Assembly (NCBI GenBank): GCA_017470325.1
Contig: JAFUES010000006.1
Coordinates: forward strand, 1 to 57,748
DNA: 57,748 bases
Direction: 5' to 3'
DNA from: Oscillospiraceae bacterium
GTDB taxonomy: Bacteria > Bacillota_A > Clostridia > Oscillospirales > Oscillospiraceae
Every line of letters begins with the position of its first letter. The stretch's first letter is position 1. Positions 50,124 through 57,748 of the stretch are shown here, piece by piece. A program made the position numbers and the translations under genes. The notes beneath the pieces were generated by a model. It made no database searches, was not told the origin of the DNA, and saw only the letters and a program-made list of their open reading frames with translations.

Positions 50124-51989
50124 TTGGAAGTCTTTACACAATATATGCTGACCACGTCGAAGTTCGTGCTGATCCTGCTGTCGCTGGCCATCATCATCCG
50201 CTGCCTGCGCTCCATGCTGCAGGAGCATTATGAGCCTGAGACCTGGGCTTACATCAAGTCCGGCAGGGAGACCCTGCCTGTGAACCACTGGGAAAACATC
50301 ATCGGCTTCTCCCGCAGCGCGGACGTGCTGATCCAAAAGCCCGGCGTGCGCCGGGTCCACGCGGTGCTGACCCGGGACGACGCGGGCCAGTGGCGGGTAT
50401 ACGACGTGTTCGGCCGGGGCGGCGTCTGGGCCAACGGGACCAAGGTGGGCGGCAAGGGCGAGTGCGTCTTTGACGGGGATGTGATCAATCTCCAGGGCAA
50501 CATGCTCCGCTTCCAGGACATCCCCCAGGACAAGCGCATCCGGCTGGACGAGAGCCGCACCATCGCGGGCAAGCGCTTCTCCCCCGCCATTACCCTGCTG
50601 GAGCTGAGCATTTTTCAGCTGTTTCTGCTGATGCAGCACGCCTTCTTTGCCAAGCCGGAGTACCTGGCCCCCATCGCCCTGGGCTTCTTCGCGCTGATCA
50701 TGCTCCAGTGGAGCTGCTACAACGCCATGCGCATCATGGGCCGCAGCGGCTTTGAGGTGGAGACCCTGGCCTTCTATCTGAGCACCCTGGGCATGTCAGT
50801 GGCCGCCACCTCCACCCCCGGCGATATGTACAAGCAGATCCTGCTGACCATCGCGGCGGTAGCCCTGTTTTTGCTGGGCGGCTGGTGGCTGCGCAATCTC
50901 AAGCGCACCTATGCCATGCGTCTGCCCATTGCCGTCGGGGCCCTGTTGCTGCTGGCGATCAACGTGGTGGCCAGCGACGCGGTGCTGGGCGCCCGCAACT
51001 GGCTGGAGATCGGCGGCTTTTCCTTCCAGCCCTCGGAGCTGGTGAAGGTGGCCTATGTGTATGTGGGCGCCTCTACCCTGGAAAAGCTGTTTCGCAGGCG
51101 AAACCTCTTCAGCTTCATCGCTTTCTCCGCCATCTGCGTCATGGCCCTGGCCCTGATCGGGGACTTCGGCACGGCGCTGGTGTTCTTCGTCAGCTTCCTG
51201 GTGATCTCCTTCATGCGTTCCGGCTCCATCGCCACGGTGTTCCTGGCCGTCTCCGGGGCGGGCCTGGCGGGCTTCCTGGCCGTCAGCGTCCGGCCCTATA
51301 TCGCCCAGCGCTTCGCCTCCTGGGGCCATGTGTGGGAGGACGTGTTCGATACCGGCTACCAGCAGACCCGGGCCATGTCCGCCGCCGCGGCGGGCGGTCT
51401 CTTCGGCAAGGGCGCCGGCAGCGGCTGGCTGAAGGATATCTTCGCCGCCAACACCGACCTGGTCTTTGCCGTGATCTGTGAGGAGCTGGGCCTGATCATC
51501 GGCCTGTGCGCCATCCTGGCCATGCTGACCCTGGCCTTCTTCGCGGTGCGCAGCGCCCGCAACGGCCGCTCCGCCTATTACGCCATCGCGGCCTGCGCCT
51601 CCATGAGCATCCTGCTGACCCAGCTGGCCCTGAACGTGTTCGGCTCGCTGGATATCCTGCCCTTCACCGGCGTCACCTTCCCCTTCGTGTCCCGGGGCGG
51701 CACTTCCCTGCTGTCCTGCTGGATGTTGATGGCCTTCATCAAGGGCGCCGACAACCGCAAGGACGCAAGCTTTGCCGTGCGTCCCGGCGCCCGCCTGCGC
51801 TCTGTGGTGGACGATCCCCTGGGCCCGCGCATGGCCGATAAGCGCCCCAAGCTCTCGAAGGCCAAGACCCCGACAGCCAAGGGCGCCGCCTCGGCAAAAG
51901 GTACCGCCGGGGCCAAGAGCGCGACCGCCGCCAAGAATACCCCTGCCGCCAGGAGCGGCAAAGCGAAAGGGGGCAAAGCCGCAAAATGA
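50124..51989 (+). CDS. FHA-SEDS fusion (FtsW/RodA/SpoVE family glycosyltransferase)
   Basis: A 621-residue peptidoglycan polymerase candidate. One helix (about 9-28), then a cytoplasmic FHA domain (about 50-130: IIGFSRSADVLIQKPGVRRVHA, VWANGTKV, GDVINLQGNMLRF) that would bind phosphothreonine, then ten or so helices of the SEDS family (about 150-545) with NWLEIGGFSFQPSELVKVAYV, AGSGWLKDIFAANTDLVFAVICEELG and FPFVSRGGTSLL. The last 60 residues are an Ala/Lys-rich cationic tail. The start is a TTG after GGGAGG. The class B PBP gene overlaps its stop (ATGA), giving the usual SEDS-bPBP pair. Confidence 0.92.
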   Translation: MEVFTQYMLTTSKFVLILLSLAIIIRCLRSMLQEHYEPETWAYIKSGRETLPVNHWENIIGFSRSADVLIQKPGVRRVHAVLTRDDAGQWRVYDVFGRGGVWANGTKVGGKGECVFDGDVINLQGNMLRFQDIPQDKRIRLDESRTIAGKRFSPAITLLELSIFQLFLLMQHAFFAKPEYLAPIALGFFALIMLQWSCYNAMRIMGRSGFEVETLAFYLSTLGMSVAATSTPGDMYKQILLTIAAVALFLLGGWWLRNLKRTYAMRLPIAVGALLLLAINVVASDAVLGARNWLEIGGFSFQPSELVKVAYVYVGASTLEKLFRRRNLFSFIAFSAICVMALALIGDFGTALVFFVSFLVISFMRSGSIATVFLAVSGAGLAGFLAVSVRPYIAQRFASWGHVWEDVFDTGYQQTRAMSAAAAGGLFGKGAGSGWLKDIFAANTDLVFAVICEELGLIIGLCAILAMLTLAFFAVRSARNGRSAYYAIAACASMSILLTQLALNVFGSLDILPFTGVTFPFVSRGGTSLLSCWMLMAFIKGADNRKDASFAVRPGARLRSVVDDPLGPRMADKRPKLSKAKTPTAKGAASAKGTAGAKSATAAKNTPAARSGKAKGGKAAK

Positions 51990-53281
51990 AAAAGATCACC
52001 AACCGCGCCGTCTCTGTATTACTGATCGCGGCGCTGGTCATCGTGGGCATTTTGACCTATGTCATCCGCTATGTTGATGAGGGCGAGGACTGGGCTTTGT
52101 ACTTTTCCCGGCTGAACACCGAGGCCACGGGGCAGATCCTGGACCGCAACGGCCTGGTGCTGGCCTCCTTCAATCCCACAGAGAACCTGTTTGCCGAGGA
52201 TCGGGCCACCCGGATCGCAAACTACCATGTGACCGGGGACTACTGGGGCCGCAGCGGCACCGGCGTCCTGTCCGCTTTCTGGCAGAACATGCGCAGCTTC
52301 AGCCACATCTACGGCACCACCCGGAGCAACACCGGCTCCCTGCAGCTGAGCATAGACGCACGCCTTAATAACGCCGCTTATAACAGCCTGATCGGCCAGA
52401 AGGGCGCGATCCTGATCTGCAACTACAAGACCGGGGAGATGCTGTGCATGGTCTCCGCCCCGTCGGTGGACCCGGCGGACCCGGATGCGGAGCCGGAGGA
52501 CGGCGCATTTCTCAACCGGGGCCTCTCCGCCGCCTTCGTGCCGGGCTCCATCTTCAAGCTGATCACCGCGGCCGCCGCCATTGAAAACATCAACGGCATC
52601 CAGAGCAAGACCTTCTACTGCGAGGGCGTCACGGACTTCGCCGGGGTAGAGGTCACCTGCCCCTTTGAGCACTATACCCAGACCTTTGAACAGGCCCTGG
52701 CCAATTCCTGCAACGTGGCCTTCTCCCGCATGGCCGTGCAGATGGGCCAGGACACCATGGTGAAATACGTAAAGGACTACGGCTTTCTGGACAGCCACCA
52801 GCTCAACGGCATTCCCACGGCGGCGGGCGCCTATCCCACGGAGTTCGTGGGCGACCCGGAGCTGGGCTGGTCCGGCATCGGCCAGTCCGTCGACCTGGTC
52901 TGCCCCTTCTCCATGCTGCGCTATGTCTCCGCTATCGCCAACCACGGCGTTCTGGTGGAGCCCACCCTTCTGCTGGACGACGGGGAGAACAAGTCCGAGC
53001 GGCTGATGGAGGCCTCCACCGCCGAGACTCTGGCCCAGATGATGAGCTTCAACGTGGCCTACAGCTATGGCGGCAGCGAGTCCTTTCCGGGTCTGGCCCT
53101 CTGCGCCAAGACCGGCACCGCCGAGATCGGCGACGGGACCTCTCACGCCTGGTTCACCGGCTTTCTCAACGACGAGGCCCACCCCTACGCCTTCGTGTTC
53201 CTGGTGGAGCGGGGCGGCGGCGGCCTGACCGTGGCCGGACGGATCGCCTACAACGTGCTGCACACGGCAGTAAGGAGCTGA
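51986..53281 (+). CDS. Class B penicillin-binding protein (transpeptidase), short
   Basis: A 431-residue transpeptidase that crosslinks the glycan made by its SEDS partner. An N-terminal membrane helix (about 7-29) is followed by a brief pedestal starting GQILDRNGLVLASF, then the transpeptidase domain with all three motifs: Ser in PGSIFKL (about 187), SCN in LANSCNVAF (about 240) and KTG in CAKTGTAEIG (about 374). It is shorter than SpoVD/PBP2 (550-750) and resembles PbpA/FtsI-like proteins without extra domains. Start overlaps the SEDS stop by four bases. Confidence 0.94.
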   Translation: MKKITNRAVSVLLIAALVIVGILTYVIRYVDEGEDWALYFSRLNTEATGQILDRNGLVLASFNPTENLFAEDRATRIANYHVTGDYWGRSGTGVLSAFWQNMRSFSHIYGTTRSNTGSLQLSIDARLNNAAYNSLIGQKGAILICNYKTGEMLCMVSAPSVDPADPDAEPEDGAFLNRGLSAAFVPGSIFKLITAAAAIENINGIQSKTFYCEGVTDFAGVEVTCPFEHYTQTFEQALANSCNVAFSRMAVQMGQDTMVKYVKDYGFLDSHQLNGIPTAAGAYPTEFVGDPELGWSGIGQSVDLVCPFSMLRYVSAIANHGVLVEPTLLLDDGENKSERLMEASTAETLAQMMSFNVAYSYGGSESFPGLALCAKTGTAEIGDGTSHAWFTGFLNDEAHPYAFVFLVERGGGGLTVAGRIAYNVLHTAVRS

Positions 53282-53285
53282 GCCT

Positions 53286-55151
53286 ATGATCGACGTACAG
53301 ATAAATTCTCTGGTCAAGTCCTTCGAGGTGGGCAGCAACGTGCTGGACGGTCTCAGCTTCGCCGTTAATTCCGGGGAGCGAGTGGGGATATTGGGCCATA
53401 ATGGGTGCGGAAAAACAACGCTTTTTCGCATCATGGTGGGGGAACTGTACCCGGATGAGGGTACCGTGACCACAGCGCCCGGCAAGCGCATCGGCCTCAT
53501 TTCCCAGATCCCGGTCTATCCGGAGGACTGGACCACGGAGGACGTGCTGCGCGACGCTCACCAGCGGCTCTACGCCATCAGCCGCCGGATCGACGAGCTG
53601 ACGGCACAGATGGAGACCGACCAGTCCCCCGCCCTGCTGCGGGAATACGACCGGCTCAGCGACGACTTCCGCCGCCTGGGCGGCTACAGCATGGAGACGG
53701 ACCGCAACCGGGTGGCCAATGGCCTGCAGATCCCGGCGGCCATGCGCGAGCAGCTGTTCTCCAGTCTCTCCGGCGGGGAGAAGACCCGGGTCAACCTGGC
53801 CCGCCTGATCCTTGAGGATACAGATATCCTGCTGCTGGACGAGCCCACCAACCATCTGGACCTGCGGGCCACCGAGTGGCTGGAGGACTATCTCCTGCAT
53901 TTCAAGGGCACCGTCCTCACCATCAGCCATGACCGCTATTTCCTGGACCGGGTGGTTGAGCGCTGCGTGGAGATCAGCGAGGGCAGAGCAGAGTTCTACA
54001 GCGGCAACTACAGCTTCTACGTACAGGAGCGGCAGCACCGCTTCGAGGAAAAGCTGAAGAAATACGAGAAGGACCAGGCCAAGATCGAGCAGCTGACCCG
54101 GGCCGCCGAGCAGATGCACCTCTGGGCCTTCATGGGCAACGACAAGCTGCACAAGCGGGCCTTCTCCATGGAAAAGCGCATCGAAAAGCTCCAGCAGAGC
54201 GAGAAGCCCACGGAGCAGAAAAAGCTGAGCGTGAAGTTCAAGCAGCGGGAATTCAACGGCGACGAGGTGCTGGTGACCGAAGGGCTGAGCAAGGCCTTCG
54301 GGGAAAAGCGCCTGTTTTCGGACCTGTCCCTGACCGTCACCGGCGGGGAGCGGATCGCCCTGATCGGCGACAACGGCACCGGTAAGTCCACCCTCATCAA
54401 GCTGATCATGCAGCAGGAGACGCCGGACACGGGCTATCTGTACCTGGGCCCCGCCGTGCGCAGCGCCTACCTGCCCCAGATCGTGACCTTTTCCTCGGAC
54501 AGCCGCTCCGCCCTGGACACCATGCTCTACGACTGCCGCTGCCAGCCCCAGGAGGCCCGGGACCGTCTGGCCGCCTTCGGCTTCCGGGGCGAGGACGTGC
54601 TCACCCCCGTGGGGGCCCTTTCCGGCGGGGAGCGCAGCCGCCTGCGCTTGTGCATGCTCATGGGCGGCGACGTGAACTTCCTGATCCTGGACGAGCCCAC
54701 CAACCACCTGGACATTGCCAGCCGGGAGTGGATGGAGGACGCCCTGTCCGACTATGAGCAGACCCTGCTGTTCGTGTCCCACGACCGCTATTTCATCGAG
54801 AAATTCGCCACCCGGATCTGGGCCCTGGACAGGGGCGAGATCACGGATTACCGGGGCGGCTACGCCGACTACGCGGCATGGCGGGAACGGCAGGCCGTCT
54901 TCACCCAGATCGAGAAGGCCGCCCCCAAAAAGAAGAAGGAAGAAAAGCCCCGCACCCCCAACCACGACAGGCAGATCGCCAGGGTGGAACGGGAGATCGG
55001 GCGGCTGGAAGATAAGCTGGCCGGGCTGGAAGCCCTGGCCGAGGAGCACGCCACGGACTATCAGAAGCTGATGGAGATCGAGGCGCAGAAGGAAGAGCTG
55101 AACCAGGCGCTCCTGCTCCAATATGAGAGATGGGAGGAAATGAACGGATGA
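53286..55151 (+). CDS. ABC-F ribosome-associated ATPase
   Basis: A 621-residue soluble protein with two ATP-binding domains. The first has Walker A GHNGCGKTT (about 37-45), signature LSGGEKTR and Walker B ILLLDEPTNHLD; the second has GDNGTGKST, LSGGERSR and FLILDEPTNHLD. The interdomain linker (about 240-325) is Lys/Glu-rich and helical, as in proteins that probe the ribosomal P-site tRNA, and the C-terminus (about 540-621) is a Lys/Glu coiled coil. The ribosome site AAGGAG lies inside the end of the PBP gene. It may be a translation factor or give resistance; the subgroup is not settled. Confidence 0.94.
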   Translation: MIDVQINSLVKSFEVGSNVLDGLSFAVNSGERVGILGHNGCGKTTLFRIMVGELYPDEGTVTTAPGKRIGLISQIPVYPEDWTTEDVLRDAHQRLYAISRRIDELTAQMETDQSPALLREYDRLSDDFRRLGGYSMETDRNRVANGLQIPAAMREQLFSSLSGGEKTRVNLARLILEDTDILLLDEPTNHLDLRATEWLEDYLLHFKGTVLTISHDRYFLDRVVERCVEISEGRAEFYSGNYSFYVQERQHRFEEKLKKYEKDQAKIEQLTRAAEQMHLWAFMGNDKLHKRAFSMEKRIEKLQQSEKPTEQKKLSVKFKQREFNGDEVLVTEGLSKAFGEKRLFSDLSLTVTGGERIALIGDNGTGKSTLIKLIMQQETPDTGYLYLGPAVRSAYLPQIVTFSSDSRSALDTMLYDCRCQPQEARDRLAAFGFRGEDVLTPVGALSGGERSRLRLCMLMGGDVNFLILDEPTNHLDIASREWMEDALSDYEQTLLFVSHDRYFIEKFATRIWALDRGEITDYRGGYADYAAWRERQAVFTQIEKAAPKKKKEEKPRTPNHDRQIARVEREIGRLEDKLAGLEALAEEHATDYQKLMEIEAQKEELNQALLLQYERWEEMNG

Positions 55152-55879
55152 ACAAGAAGAAAGGCCTGTGGGCCGCGGTGAGCGGCGGTCTGCTGGTGTG
55201 CGGCGCCCTCCTCCGCTTCGCCCTGCGGGGCTGTGCCTACTGGGGCTACGCCCTGGCCTTCGTGGCGGCGCTGATCGTGCTGCACCATTTCGTGGGCCCG
55301 GCGCTCTGGCGTTTCATCGTCGTGCTGGTCTGCGTCGGCCTTGCGTATTTCTGCGTCGTGGAGATCCCCATCATCAAAAACGCCCGCACGGACAGGGACG
55401 ACGAGCGGCCCTACCTGGTGGTGCTGGGCGCGGCGGTCTACGGGGACCAGCCCTCCCTGACCCTGGTGCGGCGGCTGGAGGGGGCGCTGGACTATCTGGA
55501 GCGCTACCCGGACAGCGTGGCCATCGTCTCCGGCGGCATGGGCCCCGGGGAGACCGTCACCGAGGCCCAGGCCATGTGCGACTGGCTGGTGGCCAATGGC
55601 GTAGACCCGGACCGGGTGCTGAAGGAGGACCGGGCCACCTCCACGAAAGAGAACCTGGAATTCTCTTTCGACATCATTCGACAAAGGGGCGACGAGCCCG
55701 CCGGCAAGGTGGCCATCGTCTCCAGCGCCTACCACCTGTACCGGGCAAAGCTCATGGCCCGGATGCAGGGGGTGGAGGCCGCCGGCGTGGCCGCCCCCTG
55801 GGGCTACTTCTTCGTCATGCTCAATTATTTCATCCGGGAGGCCTTCGGTGTGACCCACCTGTGGGTCTTCGGATCATGA
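55148..55879 (+). CDS. DUF218/YdcF-family membrane protein (SanA/ElyC-like)
   Basis: A 243-residue protein with two or three N-terminal helices (about 8-70) and a DUF218 domain outside them: YLVVLGAAVYGDQPSLTLVRRLEGAL, VAIVSGGMGPGETVTEAQAM, DPDRVLKEDRATSTKENLEFS and VAIVSSAYHLYRAKLMA. Relatives (SanA, ElyC, YdcF) act in envelope precursor metabolism, probably on polyprenyl carriers. The ATG at 55148 overlaps the ABC-F stop (ATGA) and follows GGAGG; six extra codons upstream are not needed. It is likely transcribed with the SEDS-PBP-ABC-F genes. Confidence 0.9.
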   Translation: MNKKKGLWAAVSGGLLVCGALLRFALRGCAYWGYALAFVAALIVLHHFVGPALWRFIVVLVCVGLAYFCVVEIPIIKNARTDRDDERPYLVVLGAAVYGDQPSLTLVRRLEGALDYLERYPDSVAIVSGGMGPGETVTEAQAMCDWLVANGVDPDRVLKEDRATSTKENLEFSFDIIRQRGDEPAGKVAIVSSAYHLYRAKLMARMQGVEAAGVAAPWGYFFVMLNYFIREAFGVTHLWVFGS

Positions 55880-55947
55880 CGGCGGCATCGGCCCGGCGGG
55901 CCGCGGCAGGCGTTTTGAGAAACCGAGATCAATGGAGGCAGCCGCGT

Positions 55948-56163
55948 ATGGACGAATATGAATACGAGATCGAGCAGATCAAGAAGCTGGGGATCAAAGA
56001 CAGCGCGCTGCGCCTGGAATATGAAGAAAAGGTCCGGGCGCTGAAGACGCTCCCGCAGAAGCTGAGGGCAGAGGGCAGCACAGAGCAGCAGCACAGGCGC
56101 GACAAAACAGGCGTGACCGCTCAGGTCACGCCTGTTTCGCTTTTCAGCCCCGGCCGATGTTGA
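55948..56163 (+). CDS. Small helical protein, unknown
   Basis: A 71-residue frame with a good ribosome site (GGAGG nine bases upstream). The first 45 residues (MDEYEYEIEQIKKLGIKDSA, then LRLEYEEKVRALKTLPQKL) are highly charged and helical. The remainder is encoded by the transcription terminator and reads QVTPVSLFSPGRC before its stop, overlapping the convergent anti-sigma gene by 20 bases. No family recognised. It is about 70 bases after the DUF218 gene and could be its operon partner. Confidence 0.55.
   Translation: MDEYEYEIEQIKKLGIKDSALRLEYEEKVRALKTLPQKLRAEGSTEQQHRRDKTGVTAQVTPVSLFSPGRC
56104..56136. terminator. Terminator inside the small-protein frame
   Basis: AAACAGGCGTGACC pairs with GGTCACGCCTGTTT (about 56105-56136), loop GCTCA, and moderately T-rich sequence beyond. 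It probably ends both the SEDS operon and the convergent sigma operon. Confidence 0.8.
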
Positions 56164-56959
56164 TCTGGCCCACGTTGTAGTCCGGGTTGTAATCCACCGG
56201 CTCGTCGGTGACCAGCACCTCCAGCTCCCGGGCGATATGCTCCATGTCCTCCATGCTATTGGTGCCGCTGACGATGAGGCAATAGCCCTCCGTCTCGTCG
56301 ATGAGCAGCAGATAGTTGCCGTCGTTGAGGTACTCCGGATAGTAGCTGCAGCGGACCTCCTTCATCTGGTAGTCCCCGAAGGTTCCCTCTTTGACCACCT
56401 GACATTCGCCGTTGAGCACCAGGGTCTTGCCCTCGTTCATGTACATAGTCTGGATCACATAGGGGATGTCCTTCCCCTCGCCGTTGTCGCTGAGATACTG
56501 ATACCAGCCCTCCGCGTCCGGCTCCCCGAAGACAGGCCCGCCGCTGTGCTCCGGCAGCCAGCCGGGCCTGAACTTCACCACATGGGGCGTGGTCTCCGCC
56601 TCAAAGGTGAACACGAAGCCTGCGTCGGGATAGCTCATGGTCTGCACATGGTCCACGGTGCCGTCCTCGTTCCGCTCGGTCCAGGTGCCGCTGACCACGG
56701 TCCCCTCTTCCGGCCGGTCCATGTGCATCTGAAACAGCCCGGCCGCGTAGGCTGTGGCGGTCAGCGCCGCCATGATGGCCGCCGCCACGGCGACGATCCG
56801 CAGCACTCTGCGCCCGGACCTGCGCCGGGGCCACTTTTCCAGTTCGATGCTTTTCATAACGCTCTCCTTGATGCGCGCGGTCATGGCCGCGTCTTTTGTT
56901 CCGAGCATCACATCCTCCGGGAAGCAGTCGCCCGCCAGGTCAAAAATCGACAGCTTCAC
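56144..56959 (-). CDS. Membrane anti-sigma factor candidate with outer DUF4367-like domain
   Basis: A 271-residue protein. A short cytoplasmic part (about 1-50, MKLSIFDLAGDCFPEDVMLG, then [25 protein letters not shown]) would hold the sigma factor, one membrane helix follows (about 51-73), and the outer domain (about 80-271) is beta-rich with KFRPGWLPEHSGGPVF and YCLIVSGTNSMEDMEHIARELEV, resembling DUF4367. The gene overlaps the sigma gene by 20 bases, the classical arrangement of an ECF sigma with its anti-sigma. No zinc-binding HxxxCxxC motif is visible, so it is not a ZAS-type anti-sigma. Confidence 0.8.
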   Translation of the reverse strand: MKLSIFDLAGDCFPEDVMLGTKDAAMTARIKESVMKSIELEKWPRRRSGRRVLRIVAVAAAIMAALTATAYAAGLFQMHMDRPEEGTVVSGTWTERNEDGTVDHVQTMSYPDAGFVFTFEAETTPHVVKFRPGWLPEHSGGPVFGEPDAEGWYQYLSDNGEGKDIPYVIQTMYMNEGKTLVLNGECQVVKEGTFGDYQMKEVRCSYYPEYLNDGNYLLLIDETEGYCLIVSGTNSMEDMEHIARELEVLVTDEPVDYNPDYNVGQINIGRG

Positions 56960-57497
56960 AGCGATACCCCCTTTCGATGAGAAATGCTCTCAGCTTGTCC
57001 CGTCCCCGGACAAGCCGCGTGCGGACGGTGGCCGGGTTCATTCCCAGCACCGCCGCGATCTCGTCCGTCTTCTGACAGAGATAGTAGTAGCGCATGAAGA
57101 TGCCCCGGTCCGGCTCCGGCAGGGCCTCCACCGCCGCCCTCGTCAACTGCCGCAGCTCCGCGCGGACCAGGCCGTCCTCCGGCCCCGGGAAGGAGAACTC
57201 CAGACAATCCTCCGCCAGGGGCTCCGGCAGACGCGCCTTGCGCAGCCGGTCCCTGGCGCAGTTGCGCGTCACCGCCGCCAGCCAGGCCTTCAGCCTGCCC
57301 TCCTGTACGTCGGAGGCGTTCCTCCACAGCCGGAGGAAAACGTCGGCGCTGATCTCCTCCACGTCCTCCGGCTGCAGGGGCGGCTCCACGATGTTGCGGG
57401 CGATGGCCGCCACATAGGCCGCGTACTGCTCGATGGCCGCGCCCAGGGCCTCGCTGTCCCCACCGCGGATCCGCCGGAGCATCCGCCCTTCGTTCAT
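56940..57497 (-). CDS. ECF-type RNA polymerase sigma factor
   Basis: A 185-residue sigma-70 family protein. Region 2 (about 15-80: YAAYVAAIARNI, EDVEEISADVFLRLWRN) contains the usual D-V-E-E-I-x-x-D-V-F helix for -10 recognition; region 4 (about 115-175: LPEPDRGIFMRYYYLCQKTD, then EIAAVLGMNPATVRTRLVRGRDKL) is the -35 binding helix-turn-helix. Start at 57497 follows AGAGGTGAG. The gene overlaps the membrane protein downstream, and an ECF-like promoter precedes it, suggesting autoregulation. Confidence 0.94.
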   Translation of the reverse strand: MNEGRMLRRIRGGDSEALGAAIEQYAAYVAAIARNIVEPPLQPEDVEEISADVFLRLWRNASDVQEGRLKAWLAAVTRNCARDRLRKARLPEPLAEDCLEFSFPGPEDGLVRAELRQLTRAAVEALPEPDRGIFMRYYYLCQKTDEIAAVLGMNPATVRTRLVRGRDKLRAFLIERGYRCEAVDF

Positions 57498-57545
57498 GCC
57501 TGCTCACCTCTTTCTGTCTTTCCTTGAAAAGCGCTTTCACTCATA

Positions 57546-57574
57546 ATAACGCCATCAGACCGCTTTTTGTTTCA
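57546..57574 (-). promoter_or_regulatory. Candidate autoregulated ECF promoter
   Basis: Minus strand TGAAAC (57569-57574), 17 bases, CGTTAT (57546-57551). The AAC-containing -35 with a CGT -10 is the pattern of ECF promoters rather than sigma-A. Confidence 0.5.
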
Positions 57575-57609
57575 AAACATAGTAAAAAATATAAAGATTC
57601 ATATAACGA

Positions 57610-57748
57610 ATAGGGTAGAAAGGGGTTAAGGCCCCTCCCTCCCGTTGCACCGTACGTACCGGTCAGGTATACGGCGCTACATCAAAGCAGAAATTCAAGT
57701 ACAACTTGCGAGATAGTACGCCAAGGGATCGACCAAGCCGGGTCGATC
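57610..57748 (-). mobile_element. Group II intron, 3' end (domains V and VI), continues beyond window
   Basis: Minus strand, domain V: TAGCGCCGTATACC (57666-57679) pairs with GGTACGTACGGTGC (57647-57660) across a short loop, including the AGC catalytic triad. Domain VI: GGGAGGGAGGGG pairs with CCCCTTTCT and CCC (57613-57643) with a single unpaired A at 57616, seven bases from the inferred 3' end CCCTAT (57610). That bulged A is the expected branch point. The stretch 57681-57748 is the linker to domain IV and begins in a GATCGACC/GGGTCGATC stem at the edge. The reverse-transcriptase gene and the 5' end lie outside the window. Confidence 0.72.

Noticed and set aside
49987..50151. 54-codon frame with AAGGAG in the FHA-SEDS leader
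   Set aside because: It crosses three strong hairpins and ends inside the SEDS gene in another frame. Composition is Arg/Ser-rich and repeat-like, so I treat it as part of the structured leader or a dispersed repeat.
1..57748. CRISPR array, prophage or insertion sequence
   Set aside because: No regularly spaced repeats, integrase, phage structural genes or transposase were seen. The only mobile element recognised is the intron end at the right edge.

Overview
The window reads as chromosome from a high-GC (roughly 60%) Gram-positive anaerobe of the class Clostridia, most like the Oscillospiraceae (Oscillibacter / Flavonifractor type). The evidence is the strong AGGAGG-type ribosome sites, Firmicute-style RpoB/RpoC, Na+-coupled amino-acid symporters, lipoprotein signal peptides on a CotH protein and a binding protein, and -35/-10 promoters close to consensus. 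This placement is inference from gene content, not a database match. I see no CRISPR array, prophage or complete insertion sequence. A group II intron 3' end lies at the right edge.

Layout. 1-4.9 kb: the start of an FAD-linked oxidase (minus, cut by the window), DNA polymerase IV with a small Cys-rich companion, a short pyruvate-kinase-family protein, proC, and an acidic repeat-bearing protein. 4.9-12.4 kb: rpoB-rpoC on the minus strand, start and stop overlapping. 12.6-18.9 kb: a Gpi18-like membrane glycosyltransferase, an NSS-type Na+ symporter facing a glutamate-family symporter, and a three-gene envelope operon (DUF4230, membrane protein, SHOCT-like tail). 19-22.1 kb: three related zinc-ribbon/transmembrane proteins, a MerR/TipA-type regulator with its own 19-bp-spacer dyad promoter, and tRNA-Leu(GAG). 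22.3-27.9 kb: a CotH-kinase lipoprotein and a heterodimeric ABC exporter pair. 28-36.6 kb: aspartate-family amino-acid metabolism: hom-lysC-asd (minus), divergent ACT-domain regulator and thrC, then threonine ammonia-lyase with RidA, and glyA. 36.8-37.9 kb: a membrane-anchored EEP-family phosphatase/nuclease.

37.9-47.4 kb is the most unusual part: a beta-propeller-fused solute-binding lipoprotein, two CUT1-type permeases, a long coiled-coil HlyD/MacA-like adaptor and a MacB-like single permease, with a divergent OmpR-type two-component system. Paired CTTAAG-like boxes spaced 10 bp apart sit just upstream of the -35 region at the promoters for the kinase pair, the binding protein and the permease operon, so I infer that one response regulator controls all of them. 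No ATPase is encoded in the cluster, and the adaptor gene carries an AT-rich central patch that looks recombined in.

47.4-57.7 kb: a NifX/NifB-like Cys-rich protein and Mrp/ApbC ATPase behind a leader that can fold into a long hairpin; a NusG-domain-II protein and Gx-family transporter that appear to start leaderless; an FHA-SEDS fusion with its class B PBP; an ABC-F protein; a DUF218 protein and a small helical protein; an ECF sigma factor with its membrane anti-sigma candidate; and finally domains V and VI of a group II intron on the minus strand.
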